Shown: positions 25,927 to 34,647 of the stretch, one piece after another
Position numbering within the stretch: the stretch's first letter is position 1
Layout: every line of letters starts with the position of its first letter
Assembly: GCA_024128875.1 (NCBI GenBank)
Contig: JAMYFF010000004.1
Span: 62,001-126,000 of the forward strand
Reading direction: 5' to 3'
DNA from: Salinilacustrithrix flava
GTDB lineage: Bacteria > Actinomycetota > Acidimicrobiia > Acidimicrobiales > Salinilacustritrichaceae
Length of the DNA: 64,000 nt
The notes under the pieces: generated by a model
Told to the model about the DNA's origin: nothing
Seen by the model: only the letters and a program-made list of their open reading frames with translations
Databases searched by the model: none
Made by a program: the position numbers and the translations under genes

Positions 25927-26756
25927 GCTTCGCCGCCGACACCGCCGTCACCCGGCTCGCCCCCCACGAGGGGACCGTGCGCTTCGCCGGCGAGGTCCAT
26001 GACGGCTGGGACATCGGTGGTAACGCCAACGGCGGCTACCTGCTCGCCATCGCGGCCCGGGCCATGCGCGACGCCAGCGGCCGACCCGACCCGGTCAGCG
26101 TCACCGCCCACTACCTGCGCCCCGGCAAGCCCGGCCCGGTGTCGGTCGAGGTGCAGCCGGTGAAGGAGGGCAAGACCTTCGCCTCGGTGCGGGCCAACCT
26201 GCTCGGCGCCGACGGTCGGCCACTGCTCAGCCTGCTCGGCACGTTCGGGACGCTCAGCAGCACGCTCGACGCCTCCGAGCACCACGAGCTGGTCGATGCC
26301 GCCCCACCCGAGATGCCCAGCTTCGAGGAGTGCAAGCCCCGCCAGCACGCCGCCGAGCTGGCCCCGGCGTTCATGGACAAGGTCGACCTGCGCCTGCACC
26401 CCGACGACTCGGTGTTCTCCTCCGGCCAGAAGTCGGGGGAGGCTCGGATGCGGGGCTGGTTCGCCTGGCCCGAGGGAGCTGACGGCGAGCGGGAGGAGGT
26501 CGACACCATCGGCCTGCTCCAGGCGACCGACGCCTTCCCGCCCACCATCTTCAACGTCGAGCTGCCCGTCGGCTGGGTGCCGACGGTGGAGCTCACCACC
26601 CACGTCCGGGCCCGACCGGCCCCCGGCCCGCTGCGCTGTGAGTTCACCACCCGGTTCGTGACCGGCGGCTTCCTCGAGGAGGACGGCGAGGTGTGGGACG
26701 CCACCGGCCGCCTCGTCGCCCAGTCCCGCCAGCTCGCCCTCGTGCCGCGAGGCTGA
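25923..26756 (+). CDS. Thioesterase-like superfamily protein (double hot-dog acyl-CoA thioesterase)
   Basis: 277 residues, GTG start overlapping the STAS stop. The N-terminal hot dog begins TVRFAGEVHDGWDIGGNANG with the central helix GGYLLAIAARAMRDAS, then SVTAHYLRPGKPGPVSVEVQ. The second hot dog includes LPVGWVPTVELTTHVRARPAP and the closing EVWDATGRLVAQSRQLALV, typical of PF13622 (4HBT_3/TesB-like) proteins common in actinobacteria. It would hydrolyse fatty acyl-CoA or related thioesters in the cytoplasm. The substrate is not predictable. Confidence 0.83.
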   Translation: MSFAADTAVTRLAPHEGTVRFAGEVHDGWDIGGNANGGYLLAIAARAMRDASGRPDPVSVTAHYLRPGKPGPVSVEVQPVKEGKTFASVRANLLGADGRPLLSLLGTFGTLSSTLDASEHHELVDAAPPEMPSFEECKPRQHAAELAPAFMDKVDLRLHPDDSVFSSGQKSGEARMRGWFAWPEGADGEREEVDTIGLLQATDAFPPTIFNVELPVGWVPTVELTTHVRARPAPGPLRCEFTTRFVTGGFLEEDGEVWDATGRLVAQSRQLALVPRG

Positions 26757-26799
26757 TCCGTCCTGGCAGTCCGCTCGTCGCACGTACGCTGACCGGCCC

Positions 26800-27858
26800 A
26801 TGCCCGACCTCCGCCACGCCGTCCGTCACCCGCGTGCGACGATCCGCGAGGCGAAGCGCCGCCTGCTGACGCCGATCGAGGACCGCAGCCCGGCTCCGCA
26901 GCCGGCCCCGTCGGGCACCGAGGTGCTCCAGGCGGTCGGCGCCCAGCTCGACACCGCCGGCCGGGTGGCGCTCACCGTCTCGTGCCGCGACGCCGACGTC
27001 CTCCCCAAGGTCGATGGCGCCGGCCGGGTCTTCGAGAGCCCCCACGGCCCGGTCCAGCGCATGCACAACGGCGTCGACGTCCCCCACCTCGGCTACTTCG
27101 GCGACTGGATGGCCGAGATCATCGAGACCCTCCACGGCCACCACGAGCCCCAGGAGGAGCTGGTGTTCGCCCGGATCCTCGAGCGGATCCACCGCCCCGA
27201 TCCGGTGATGATCGAGCTCGGTTGCTTCTGGGCCTACTACTCGACCTGGTTCCTGCAGGACTTCCCCGGCGGCACCGCCGTGGCGTGCGAGCCCGACCCG
27301 GAGCACCTCGACGTCGGCCGCCAGACCGCAGCCATCAACGGCGTCGCCATCCGCTTCGAGCAGGCCGCCGGCGGTGCGTCGGACGACGAGGTCCTCGAGC
27401 TGCCGTCGTGGAACCACCCGGGCACGGTCCACCACGTGCCGGTGCGGTCGGTGCCGACGCTGGTGACCGATCACGACCTCGACCTGGTCGACGTCCTCCA
27501 CCTCGACATCCAGGGCGCCGAGCTCGACGTGCTCGAGTCGTGCCGCCAGCTGATCGCCGACGGGCGCATCCGTTTCGTGGTCGTGTCGACCCACCACCAC
27601 ACGATCTCGGGCGACCCCCAGACCCACCAGCGCTGCATCGACCTCGTGCGCGACCTCGGCGGCCACGTCATCGCCGAGCACACCGTCCTGGAGAGCTTCT
27701 CCGGCGACGGCCTCCTCGTGGCCTCCTTCGACGACGCCGACCGGGACTTCCGCATCGAGCTCAGCCGAGCCCGCACCACCGATGCGCTGTTCCCCTCCGG
27801 CGAGCAGGAGCTCGAGCGCTTCCGCCTCGCCTACGAGGAGCTCCGCAGCAGATCCTGA
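26800..27858 (+). CDS. FkbM family methyltransferase
   Basis: 352 residues. The first ~120 form a non-catalytic lead. The SAM-dependent Rossmann core then follows: PVMIELGCFWAYYSTWFL (motif I), GTAVACEPDPEHLDVGRQTAAI, and LVDVLHLDIQGAELDVLESC, the FkbM signature with D-I-Q-G-A-E. A C-terminal strand VVVSTHHHTISG completes the fold. FkbM enzymes O-methylate sugars or polyketides, so this may serve the neighbouring polysaccharide locus, though it is ~1.3 kb past its end and downstream of unrelated genes. Start at ATG 26800. Confidence 0.83.
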   Translation: MPDLRHAVRHPRATIREAKRRLLTPIEDRSPAPQPAPSGTEVLQAVGAQLDTAGRVALTVSCRDADVLPKVDGAGRVFESPHGPVQRMHNGVDVPHLGYFGDWMAEIIETLHGHHEPQEELVFARILERIHRPDPVMIELGCFWAYYSTWFLQDFPGGTAVACEPDPEHLDVGRQTAAINGVAIRFEQAAGGASDDEVLELPSWNHPGTVHHVPVRSVPTLVTDHDLDLVDVLHLDIQGAELDVLESCRQLIADGRIRFVVVSTHHHTISGDPQTHQRCIDLVRDLGGHVIAEHTVLESFSGDGLLVASFDDADRDFRIELSRARTTDALFPSGEQELERFRLAYEELRSRS

Positions 27859-27903
27859 GGGCCGTTTCCGGATGGCCGGGGTCACCCGCGAGACTCGGCG
27901 GCG

Positions 27904-29469
27904 ATGGCACGCATCCTCGTCACCGAAGAGATCGCCGACAACGGGCTCCAGAAGCTCCGTGATGCCGGCCACGACGTCGACATCCAGCTGGGGCTGTCCC
28001 CGGAGGAGCTGCTCGGCGCGGTGAAGGGCGCCCACGCCCTGATCATCCGCTCGGCGACGACGGTGACCCGTGAGGTCCTCGAGGCCGGCACCGACCTGGT
28101 CGTGGTCGGCCGGGCCGGCATCGGGCTCGACAACGTCGACACCGAGGCCGCCACCGAGCGCGGCGTCATGGTCGTCAACGCTCCGCAGTCCAACACGCTC
28201 TCCACCGCCGAGCACACCATGGCGATGCTGCTGGCCCAGGCCCGCAACATCCCCCAGGCCAGCGCCGCGCTGAAGGCCGGTCGCTGGGAGCGCAGCAAGT
28301 GGACCGGCGTGGAGCTGGCCGACAAGACCCTCGGCATCATCGGCTTCGGCCGCATCGGAACCCTGGTCGCGCAGCGGGCCAACGCCTTCGGCATGAAGGT
28401 CATCGCCTACGACCCCTACGTCACCGATGAGCGGGCCCGCCGGGTGGGCGTGGAGGTCGTCGACCTCGACACCCTGGCCGCCCGCTCCGACTTCATCACG
28501 CTGCACCTGGTGAAGACGCCCGAGACGGTGAACCTGCTGAACGCCGACTTCTTCGCCAAGGCCAAGACCGGCATCCGGGTCGTGAACGTGGCCCGCGGCG
28601 GTGTGATCGACGAGGACGCCCTCGCCGATGCGATCCGCTCCGGACAGGTCGGGGGCGCCTCCATCGACGTGTTCGCCTCCGAGCCCACCACCGAGTCGCC
28701 GCTGTTCGAGCTGGACCAGGTCGTCGTCACCCCCCACCTCGGTGCCTCCACCCACGAGGCCCAGGACAAGGCCGGCGTGACCATCGCCGAGATGGTCGGC
28801 CTGGCCATGGCCGGCGACTTCGTCCCCTACGCCGTGAACGTCGCCGCCGCCGAGGCCTCCGAGACGATCAAGCCGTTCCTGCCCCTGGCCGAGCGCATGG
28901 GCGCCATGTTCACCGCCATGAGCGAGGGCGTGCCCGAGGTGCTCGAGATCTCCTACGCCGGCGAGATCGCCGACTACGACACCCGCATCCTCACCCTCTC
29001 GGTGCTCAAGGGCGCCTTCGGCAAGGTGTCAGAGGAGCCGGTGAGCTACGTGAACGCGCCGATGCTGGCCAAGGAGCGCGGCGTCGAGGTGCGCGACACG
29101 ACCTCGTCGACGTCACACGACTACGTCAACCTCATCACGATCAGCGGCGGTCACCACTCGATCGGCGGCTCCGTCGTCGGCGCCCGCCAGGAGCCGGCCA
29201 TCGTGGCCATCGACGACCACACCGTCGACGTGCCCCCGGCCGAGCACATGCTCATCGTCCGCAACGACGACCGTCCCGGCATGATCGCCACCGTCGCCCA
29301 GGCCCTCGCCGATGCCGGCGTCAACATCGACGACATGCACCTCGGCCGCTCCACCCAGAGCGGCGACGCCTCCCTCATGGTCCTGGCCACGTCGCCCGCC
29401 GTGCCCCGCGAGGTCGCCGACGCGCTCCGCACGACCGACGGGATCTCCACCGTCCACGTCCTGTCGTAG
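27904..29469 (+). CDS. serA: D-3-phosphoglycerate dehydrogenase
   Basis: 521 residues, the long (type 1) form used by actinobacteria. It oxidises 3-phosphoglycerate to 3-phosphohydroxypyruvate with NAD, the first step of serine synthesis. The NAD site is LGIIGFGRIGTLVAQRA; catalytic residues lie in NVARGGVIDEDAL (Arg), the acid in SIDVFASEPTTESPL and the histidine in VVVTPHLGASTHEAQ. An intervening ASB domain (about 315-440) precedes the C-terminal ACT domain (HMLIVRNDDRPGMIATVAQAL) that senses serine. Complete and well conserved. It is convergent with the sunset-domain gene, with only ~4 bp between stops. Confidence 0.96.
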   Translation: MARILVTEEIADNGLQKLRDAGHDVDIQLGLSPEELLGAVKGAHALIIRSATTVTREVLEAGTDLVVVGRAGIGLDNVDTEAATERGVMVVNAPQSNTLSTAEHTMAMLLAQARNIPQASAALKAGRWERSKWTGVELADKTLGIIGFGRIGTLVAQRANAFGMKVIAYDPYVTDERARRVGVEVVDLDTLAARSDFITLHLVKTPETVNLLNADFFAKAKTGIRVVNVARGGVIDEDALADAIRSGQVGGASIDVFASEPTTESPLFELDQVVVTPHLGASTHEAQDKAGVTIAEMVGLAMAGDFVPYAVNVAAAEASETIKPFLPLAERMGAMFTAMSEGVPEVLEISYAGEIADYDTRILTLSVLKGAFGKVSEEPVSYVNAPMLAKERGVEVRDTTSSTSHDYVNLITISGGHHSIGGSVVGARQEPAIVAIDDHTVDVPPAEHMLIVRNDDRPGMIATVAQALADAGVNIDDMHLGRSTQSGDASLMVLATSPAVPREVADALRTTDGISTVHVLS

Positions 29470-29473
29470 TTCC

Positions 29474-29968
29474 CTAGCGCTTGGCGGCTCGCAGGCCGTC
29501 GGCCTCGGCTGCGGTCTCGTCGACGTAGCAGCGGTCCGGTGTGGTGCGGTCGTAGTTGAGCTGGCCGGGGCAGTGGAAGATCTTCGAGCTCATCTTCGCC
29601 TTGATCGGGTAGCCGTCCGGGCACTCGCCGTCGTCGGTGGGCTCGGTCCACGACGCGCCCTGGGTGGGCGTGGCGGCGACGGGGACGCCGTCGGGCTCGG
29701 GGACGCGGACGGTGGCCTCGTCGGTGGATTCGGGCCTGGGGCTGGCGACGTCGTCGGCCATCGGCGCCTCGGCGGCGGGGTCCGGCGTGTTCGGTGCCGG
29801 TGCGGCGTCGGGCGTGGGGGCGGCGTCGGCACGCAGCGGGGGCCACGGCTCGGACGGGCTGGCCGCGGGCGTGGGCAGCGGATCGCTCGGGCGGCGCATC
29901 GACTTCACGGCGGAGACGACCGCGGCCAGGGCGGCGGCGAGGAAGGCGAACCGGACGAAGCGCTTCAT
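29474..29968 (-). CDS. Sunset-domain protein with N-terminal membrane anchor
   Basis: 164 residues from ATG 29968. The N-terminal MKRFVRFAFLAAALAAVVSA is a signal anchor, followed by an 85-residue Pro/Ala/Asp-rich linker. The last ~45 residues are a sunset domain: ECPDGYPIKAKMSSKIFHCP, then YDRTTPDRCYVDETAAEADG and the closing LRAAKR. In actinobacteria this domain appears in ArfC-like and nuclease proteins at the cell surface. The first four bases overlap the end of the upstream DUF2867-type gene (ATGA), so they are co-translated. Function unknown beyond surface location. Confidence 0.8.
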   Translation of the reverse strand: MKRFVRFAFLAAALAAVVSAVKSMRRPSDPLPTPAASPSEPWPPLRADAAPTPDAAPAPNTPDPAAEAPMADDVASPRPESTDEATVRVPEPDGVPVAATPTQGASWTEPTDDGECPDGYPIKAKMSSKIFHCPGQLNYDRTTPDRCYVDETAAEADGLRAAKR

Positions 29969-31446
29969 CGGGCGGACCCTACCGACCCCTCCGCCGCTCC
30001 GGCCCGCCGAGCGATGTCGGCGGCCAGCTTGCCGAAGATCAGGCCGTGGAACGGGAGGACGACGTACCAGTAGAGGCGCCCGAACAGGCCACGGGGCACG
30101 AACAGCGCCCGCTGGCGCAGCAGCGACCGGCCGGGGCCCTCGTCCTCGACCACCCACTCCATCCACGCCTCGCCGGGCAGGCGCATCTCGGCTCGCAGGC
30201 GGAGCAGGCGGGGAGGCTCGTAGGCCTCGACCCGCCAGAAGTCGAGGGCGTCACCGACCCGCAGGTGGTCGGGGTGACGGCGACCGCGCCGCATGCCCGG
30301 ACCGCCGACGAGCTTGTCGGCGATGCCCCGCAGGGTCCACAGGACGTCGGCGACGAACCAGCCCCGGTCGCCCCCGATGCCGGCGGCCACGGCGAACACG
30401 GCCTCGGCCGGGGCGTCGGCGGTCGCCGTCTGCTCGTCGATGAAGACCGTGCCGCCGGACCAGTCCGGGTCGGAGGGGAGAGGGTCGGCGGGGGTCTGGC
30501 CGGGCAGCGACGCATCCGACCAGCGGGTGCGCACGTCGACGTCCTCGACCCGGCGCAGCGCCAGCTCCAGCGACTCCCGGAACGACACCGCCGGCCGGTC
30601 GGCGAACAGGTCGATGCTGTGGTCGTGGACGACGACCTCGTTCACCAGGCTCTCGACCAGCGGTCGGGCCAGGCCGCCGGGCAGCGGGGTGACCAGGCCG
30701 ACCCAGCGGCTGGAGAGGCTGGGCGACAGCACCGGCACCGGCACGATCCACCGCTTCCGCAGGCCGGCGACCTCGGCGTAGGTGTGCATCATCTCCCGGT
30801 AGGTGAGCACCTCGGGCCCGCCGACCTCGATGGTGCGGCCGAGGGTGTCGGGCCGGTCGAGCACGGTGATCAGGGCGTGGAGGATGTCGCGGATCGCGAT
30901 GGGCTGGACCTTGGTGTCCACCCAGCGGGGCGTGACCATGGCCGGCAGCACCTCGACCAGGTTGCGCAGCATCTCGAAGCTGGCCGAGCCCGACCCGATG
31001 ATGACGGCGGCACGCAGCTCGGTGACCGGCACCCGGCCGACCCGGAGGGTGTCACCGACCTCGTGGCGGCTGGCGAGGTGGGGGGAGAGGTCCTCGCCCT
31101 CCTCGCCGAGTCCGCCCAGGTAGACGATGCGCTCCATGGTGGGCGTGTCGGCGGCGGCCTCGGCGAACAGCCGGGCGTTGCGCCGGTCGGTGGCGGCGAA
31201 GTCGTCGGACCCGCCCATCGAGTGCACGAGGAAGTACGCAGCGGCGCACCCCTCCATGGCCTCGCGCACGGCGCCGTCGTCCTCGAGCGACCCCTCCACG
31301 ACGGTGACCCGCTCGGCCCAGTCGATGCCGCGCAGCTTCGTGGGCGTGCGGACCAGGCAGCGCACCTCGTGGCCGGCTTCGAGCAGGGCAGGGACCAACC
31401 GGCCACCGATGTAGCCGGTGGCGCCGGTGACGAGGACGGTGGACAC
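29965..31446 (-). CDS. NAD(P)-binding SDR-like protein with C-terminal DUF2867
   Basis: 493 residues from GTG 31446 (STVLVTGATGYIGGRLVPAL follows directly); the open frame continues upstream to 31653 but that part is antisense to the M1 peptidase gene. The N-terminal atypical SDR domain (about 1-300) has the dinucleotide motif GATGYIGG and IVYLGGLGEEG; it lacks the YxxxK catalytic pair in the usual place. The C-terminal ~170 residues are a DUF2867/SRPBCC-like domain (ADVLWTLRGIADKLVGGPGM, then GDALDFWRVEAYEPPRLLRL). Proteins of this build are common in actinobacteria; proposed roles involve membrane-associated reductases, but none is established. Confidence 0.83.
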   Translation of the reverse strand: MSTVLVTGATGYIGGRLVPALLEAGHEVRCLVRTPTKLRGIDWAERVTVVEGSLEDDGAVREAMEGCAAAYFLVHSMGGSDDFAATDRRNARLFAEAAADTPTMERIVYLGGLGEEGEDLSPHLASRHEVGDTLRVGRVPVTELRAAVIIGSGSASFEMLRNLVEVLPAMVTPRWVDTKVQPIAIRDILHALITVLDRPDTLGRTIEVGGPEVLTYREMMHTYAEVAGLRKRWIVPVPVLSPSLSSRWVGLVTPLPGGLARPLVESLVNEVVVHDHSIDLFADRPAVSFRESLELALRRVEDVDVRTRWSDASLPGQTPADPLPSDPDWSGGTVFIDEQTATADAPAEAVFAVAAGIGGDRGWFVADVLWTLRGIADKLVGGPGMRRGRRHPDHLRVGDALDFWRVEAYEPPRLLRLRAEMRLPGEAWMEWVVEDEGPGRSLLRQRALFVPRGLFGRLYWYVVLPFHGLIFGKLAADIARRAGAAEGSVGSAR

Positions 31447-31501
31447 GCGCTCTGTGTAGCGCGGCGCGGCCCGGATGCGACGTCGTGGGAGGATGCGGTC
31501 C

Positions 31502-32983
31502 GTGCCCGCCGCACCGCTGCCAGCCCGGCTCGGCCGGCTCCTGCTCCTCGGCGCCCTCGCCGCCGGCCTGGTGTCGTGCCGCGCCAGCGACGTCGCGCTC
31601 GATGCGCCGACCGCGACCACGGCGCCGGCGGAGACCACCACGACGACGACCACGGCGCCGGCCGCGACCGGGGTGGCCGGTGACCCGGGGGTGGGCGACC
31701 CCTACTTCCCCGAGCTCGGCAACGGCGGCTACGACGTCGCCCGCTACCACATCGACCTCGAGTGGCTGCCCGACGAGGGGGCGATCGACGCGGTCACCAC
31801 CATCGAGCTGACGCCCACGGTCGACCTCGACACCTTCAACCTCGACCTCGTCGGTCTCGACGTGTCGTCGGTGACGGTGGACGGGGAACCGTCCCCGATC
31901 ACCCGGGCCGGGCGGGAGCTCGCCATCGACCCCGACGCGGTGCTGATCGCCGGCGAGGCGACCGAGGTCGTGGTCACCTACCGCGGCGTCCCGCAGCCGA
32001 TCTCCCTCGGCAGCGACGTCTTCGGCGCCGGCTGGCAGACCGACGGCCGGGAGGCCTACGTCGTGTCCGAGCCCGCCGGTGCGGCCACGTGGTACCCGGC
32101 CAACGACCACCCCACGGACAAGGCCCTCTTCACCTTCGAGCTCACCGTCCCGGCCGACCAGGTCGCGGTGGCCAACGGCGTGCTGGTCGACGAGCGAACC
32201 GAACCCGACGGCCGGCGCACGTGGATCTGGCGGGCGGCGGACCCGATGGCCACCTACCTGGCCTCGATCGTGGTGGGTGACCTGGTGATCGAGCGCACCA
32301 CGGCACCGACCGGGCTGCCCCTGCGCGACGCCTACCCGCCGGAGCACGCCGCCGGCGCGCAGGAGCTGTTCGGGCGCACCGGCGAGATGGTGGCCACGTT
32401 CGAGGAGTGGTTCGGCCCGTACCCGTTCGAGGTGTACGGCCACGTGGTGGTCGACGAGGCGCTCGGCTTCGCGCTCGAGAACCAGACGCTGTCGCTCTTC
32501 GGCACCGACCTGCTCGGCGCGGGCGGCGCCGGCGAGCGGACCGTGGCCCACGAGCTGGCGCACCAGTGGTACGGCAACGCGGTGAGCCCGGCGTCGTGGC
32601 GCGACATCTGGCTCAACGAGGGCTTCGCCACCTACGCCGAGTGGATCTGGCTCCAGGAGGCCTACGGCCAACCCATCGAGCGGTCGGCCGAGCGGGCCCA
32701 CGCGGGCGCCGACTACGGCGTGGCCCCCGGCGACCCGGGCAACGAGGAGCTGTTCCAGCCCACCGTGTACATCCGGGGCGGCCTGGCGCTGCACGCCCTC
32801 TCCGTCGCCATGGGGGACGAGGCGTTCCGCGCCCTGCTGCGGGAGTGGCCCCAGCGCTTCCACGACCAGGCCGCGTCGACCGAGGACCTGCGCGCCCTGG
32901 CCGAGGAGCTGTCGGGCCAGGACCTGGCACCGGTGTTCGACGCCTGGGTCCACGGCACCGAGCTGCCCCCGTTCCCGGGCTGA
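31502..32983 (+). CDS. M1 family metallopeptidase, predicted lipoprotein
   Basis: About 493 residues from GTG 31502, chosen because GGGAGG lies 10 bases upstream; ATG 31475 and 31493 are in frame. A signal peptide with lipobox (LAAGLVSC) predicts attachment to the outer face of the membrane, followed by a Thr-rich linker. The aminopeptidase N fold includes GFALENQTLSLF (the GxMEN-equivalent exopeptidase loop), the zinc motif HELAHQWYGNAVSP and the third ligand in WLNEGFATYAEW. The C-terminal domain is short, so the protein is the compact ~500-residue type. It trims N-terminal residues of extracellular peptides. Divergent from the DUF2867 gene across 55 bp. Confidence 0.9.
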   Translation: MPAAPLPARLGRLLLLGALAAGLVSCRASDVALDAPTATTAPAETTTTTTTAPAATGVAGDPGVGDPYFPELGNGGYDVARYHIDLEWLPDEGAIDAVTTIELTPTVDLDTFNLDLVGLDVSSVTVDGEPSPITRAGRELAIDPDAVLIAGEATEVVVTYRGVPQPISLGSDVFGAGWQTDGREAYVVSEPAGAATWYPANDHPTDKALFTFELTVPADQVAVANGVLVDERTEPDGRRTWIWRAADPMATYLASIVVGDLVIERTTAPTGLPLRDAYPPEHAAGAQELFGRTGEMVATFEEWFGPYPFEVYGHVVVDEALGFALENQTLSLFGTDLLGAGGAGERTVAHELAHQWYGNAVSPASWRDIWLNEGFATYAEWIWLQEAYGQPIERSAERAHAGADYGVAPGDPGNEELFQPTVYIRGGLALHALSVAMGDEAFRALLREWPQRFHDQAASTEDLRALAEELSGQDLAPVFDAWVHGTELPPFPG

Positions 32984-32986
32984 AGG

Positions 32987-33895
32987 CTACGCAGCCTCGT
33001 CGTCGCCGAGCATGGCGGCCAGGCAGGTCTCGATGGTGGGGTGGCGGAACACGAAGCCGTCGGCCTCGAGCACCGTGGGCAGCACCCGGTGCGAGGTGTA
33101 GAGCAGCGCCTCGGTGAGCTCCTTGCCGAGCAGCACGGTGGGGCCGAGCTTGGGGATCGGCAGCAGCGTGGGCCGGCCCAGCTCCCGGCCGAGGGCCTTG
33201 GTGTAGGCCTGGTTCGTCACCGGGTTCGGCGCGGTGAGGTTCACCGGGCCCTCGACGTCGGACTCGATGAGGTGGAGCATCGCCCGGACGTGGTCGTCGA
33301 TGGAGATCCAGCTCCACCACTGGTCACCCGAGCCGAAGCGCCCGCCGACGCCGAGCTTGAACGGCAGCAGCGTCTTCTTCAGCGCCCCGCCGTCGGCGGA
33401 CTGGACGATGCCGGTGCGCAGCAGGCAGGTGCGGATGCCGGCCTCCTGGGCCGGGCCGGTGGCGCCCTCCCACTGCACGCACACGTCGGTGAGGAAGCCG
33501 TCGCCGGCCCGTGACTCCTCGGTGAGGACCTCGTCGCCGGCGTCGGGGTAGTAGTCGATGCCCGAGGCGGACAGCAGCACGGACGGCTTGCGGTCGAGGT
33601 CCGCGATGGTGCGGGCGATCAGGTCGGTGCTCTTCGTGCGGGACTCGAGGATGAGGCGCTTGCGCTCGTCGGTCCAGCGCTCGTCGCCGATGCCGGCGCC
33701 GGCCAGGTTGACCACGGCGTCGACGCCCTCGAGGCCGGCCGCGTCGATGGTGCCGGCGTCGGGATCCCAGGCGAGCTCGTCGGGGCCGGGGGAGCCGTGG
33801 CGGACCAGGCGGATGGCCGTGTGGCCGGCGCCGCGGAGGGCTCCGACGAGGGCGGAGCCGATGAGACCCGAGGAACCGGTGATGGCGACCTTCAT
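32987..33895 (-). CDS. TIGR01777-type epimerase family protein
   Basis: 302 residues. The N-terminus KVAITGSSGLIGSALVGAL is an extended-SDR Rossmann motif; VDAVVNLAGAGIGDERWTDERK and LLSASGIDYYPD are family signatures, and the end holds LLGKELTEALLYTSHRVLP with the C-terminal DUF1731 stretch. Members are annotated as SulA/YfcH-like nucleotide-sugar epimerases but no reaction is established. It is convergent with the M1 peptidase gene with a 3-bp gap, and divergent from mscL. Confidence 0.88.
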   Translation of the reverse strand: MKVAITGSSGLIGSALVGALRGAGHTAIRLVRHGSPGPDELAWDPDAGTIDAAGLEGVDAVVNLAGAGIGDERWTDERKRLILESRTKSTDLIARTIADLDRKPSVLLSASGIDYYPDAGDEVLTEESRAGDGFLTDVCVQWEGATGPAQEAGIRTCLLRTGIVQSADGGALKKTLLPFKLGVGGRFGSGDQWWSWISIDDHVRAMLHLIESDVEGPVNLTAPNPVTNQAYTKALGRELGRPTLLPIPKLGPTVLLGKELTEALLYTSHRVLPTVLEADGFVFRHPTIETCLAAMLGDDEAA

Positions 33896-33973
33896 GGCGT
33901 CGTACGGTACCGACGCCGGACGGCGCCCCGACGTCGGGGATCACGCCGGCGCCGGACACGGGGGAGCCCTCAC

Positions 33974-34381
33974 GTGCTGCAAGACCTGAAGAAGTTCCTC
34001 ATGCGGGGCAACGTCGTCGACCTGGCCGTCGCGGTGGTCATCGGCGCTGCGTTCGGCCTCGTCGTGTCGTCGTTCGTCGACAACATCATCAACCCGATCA
34101 TCGCTGCGATCTTCGGCGAGCCCGACATCAGCCAGGTCGCCGCCATCACCCTGCGCGAGAGCGCCGAGGGCGACGCCGTGCTCCGCATCGGCGCGTTCCT
34201 CCAGCAGGTCCTCGACTTCGTGATCATCGGCACCGCGCTGTTCTTCGTCGTCCAGTCGTTCCAGAAGCTGCAGGAGCGCCGGGCCAACCAGGAGGTCCCC
34301 GCCGAGGAGACCCCCACGCCCACCGACGAGGCCCTCCTCCTGTCGGAGATCCGGGACCTGCTGAAGTCCCAGGCATCATGA
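33974..34381 (+). CDS. mscL: Large-conductance mechanosensitive channel
   Basis: 135 residues from GTG 33974. The sequence LKKFLMRGNVVDLAVAVVIG is the MscL N-terminal amphipathic helix and first pore helix; FGLVVSSFVDNIINPIIAAIF follows, a periplasmic loop comes next, and the second membrane helix is LQQVLDFVIIGTALFFVVQSF. A charged C-terminal helix closes the protein. It forms a pentameric pore that opens under membrane tension and protects from osmotic down-shock. The open frame upstream to 33797 is antisense to the epimerase-like gene. Its stop overlaps the next start by 4 bases (ATGA). Confidence 0.95.
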   Translation: MLQDLKKFLMRGNVVDLAVAVVIGAAFGLVVSSFVDNIINPIIAAIFGEPDISQVAAITLRESAEGDAVLRIGAFLQQVLDFVIIGTALFFVVQSFQKLQERRANQEVPAEETPTPTDEALLLSEIRDLLKSQAS

Positions 34382-34632
34382 GCGACCTCGACGGCGAGCG
34401 GGGGCCTGCCCAGGTCATCACGCCGCGCCTCGTCCTCGGCGTGGTGCTGGCGGCAGCGCTGGTCCTGCTGATCGTCCAGAACACGGCGACCACCAAGGTC
34501 GAGTGGCTGGTCTTCGACACCGAGCAGCCCCTCTGGGTCGTGCTGCTCGGCACGGCGGCGGTCGCCCTGGTGATCGGCGAGCTGGTCGGTGGCGTCCGGC
34601 GTCGCCGCCGACGGCGCGCCGGGGAGGGGTAG
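34378..34632 (+). CDS. LapA/DUF1049 small membrane protein
   Basis: 84 residues with two membrane helices (LVLGVVLAAALVLLIVQNTA and LWVVLLGTAAVALVIGELVGG) joined by the loop TKVEWLVFDTEQP, the layout of the LapA (lipopolysaccharide assembly protein A-like) domain. The tail VRRRRRRRAG is strongly basic and should be cytoplasmic. Start ATG 34378 overlaps the mscL stop, so the two are co-translated. The function in monoderm actinobacteria is unknown. Confidence 0.85.
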   Translation: MSDLDGERGPAQVITPRLVLGVVLAAALVLLIVQNTATTKVEWLVFDTEQPLWVVLLGTAAVALVIGELVGGVRRRRRRRAGEG

Positions 34633-34647
34633 CCGCCGCCGTCCTCT

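Noticed and set aside
29794..31683. 629-residue plus-strand open frame
   Set aside because: Antisense to the DUF2867-type gene; translation is repetitive with no family signature.
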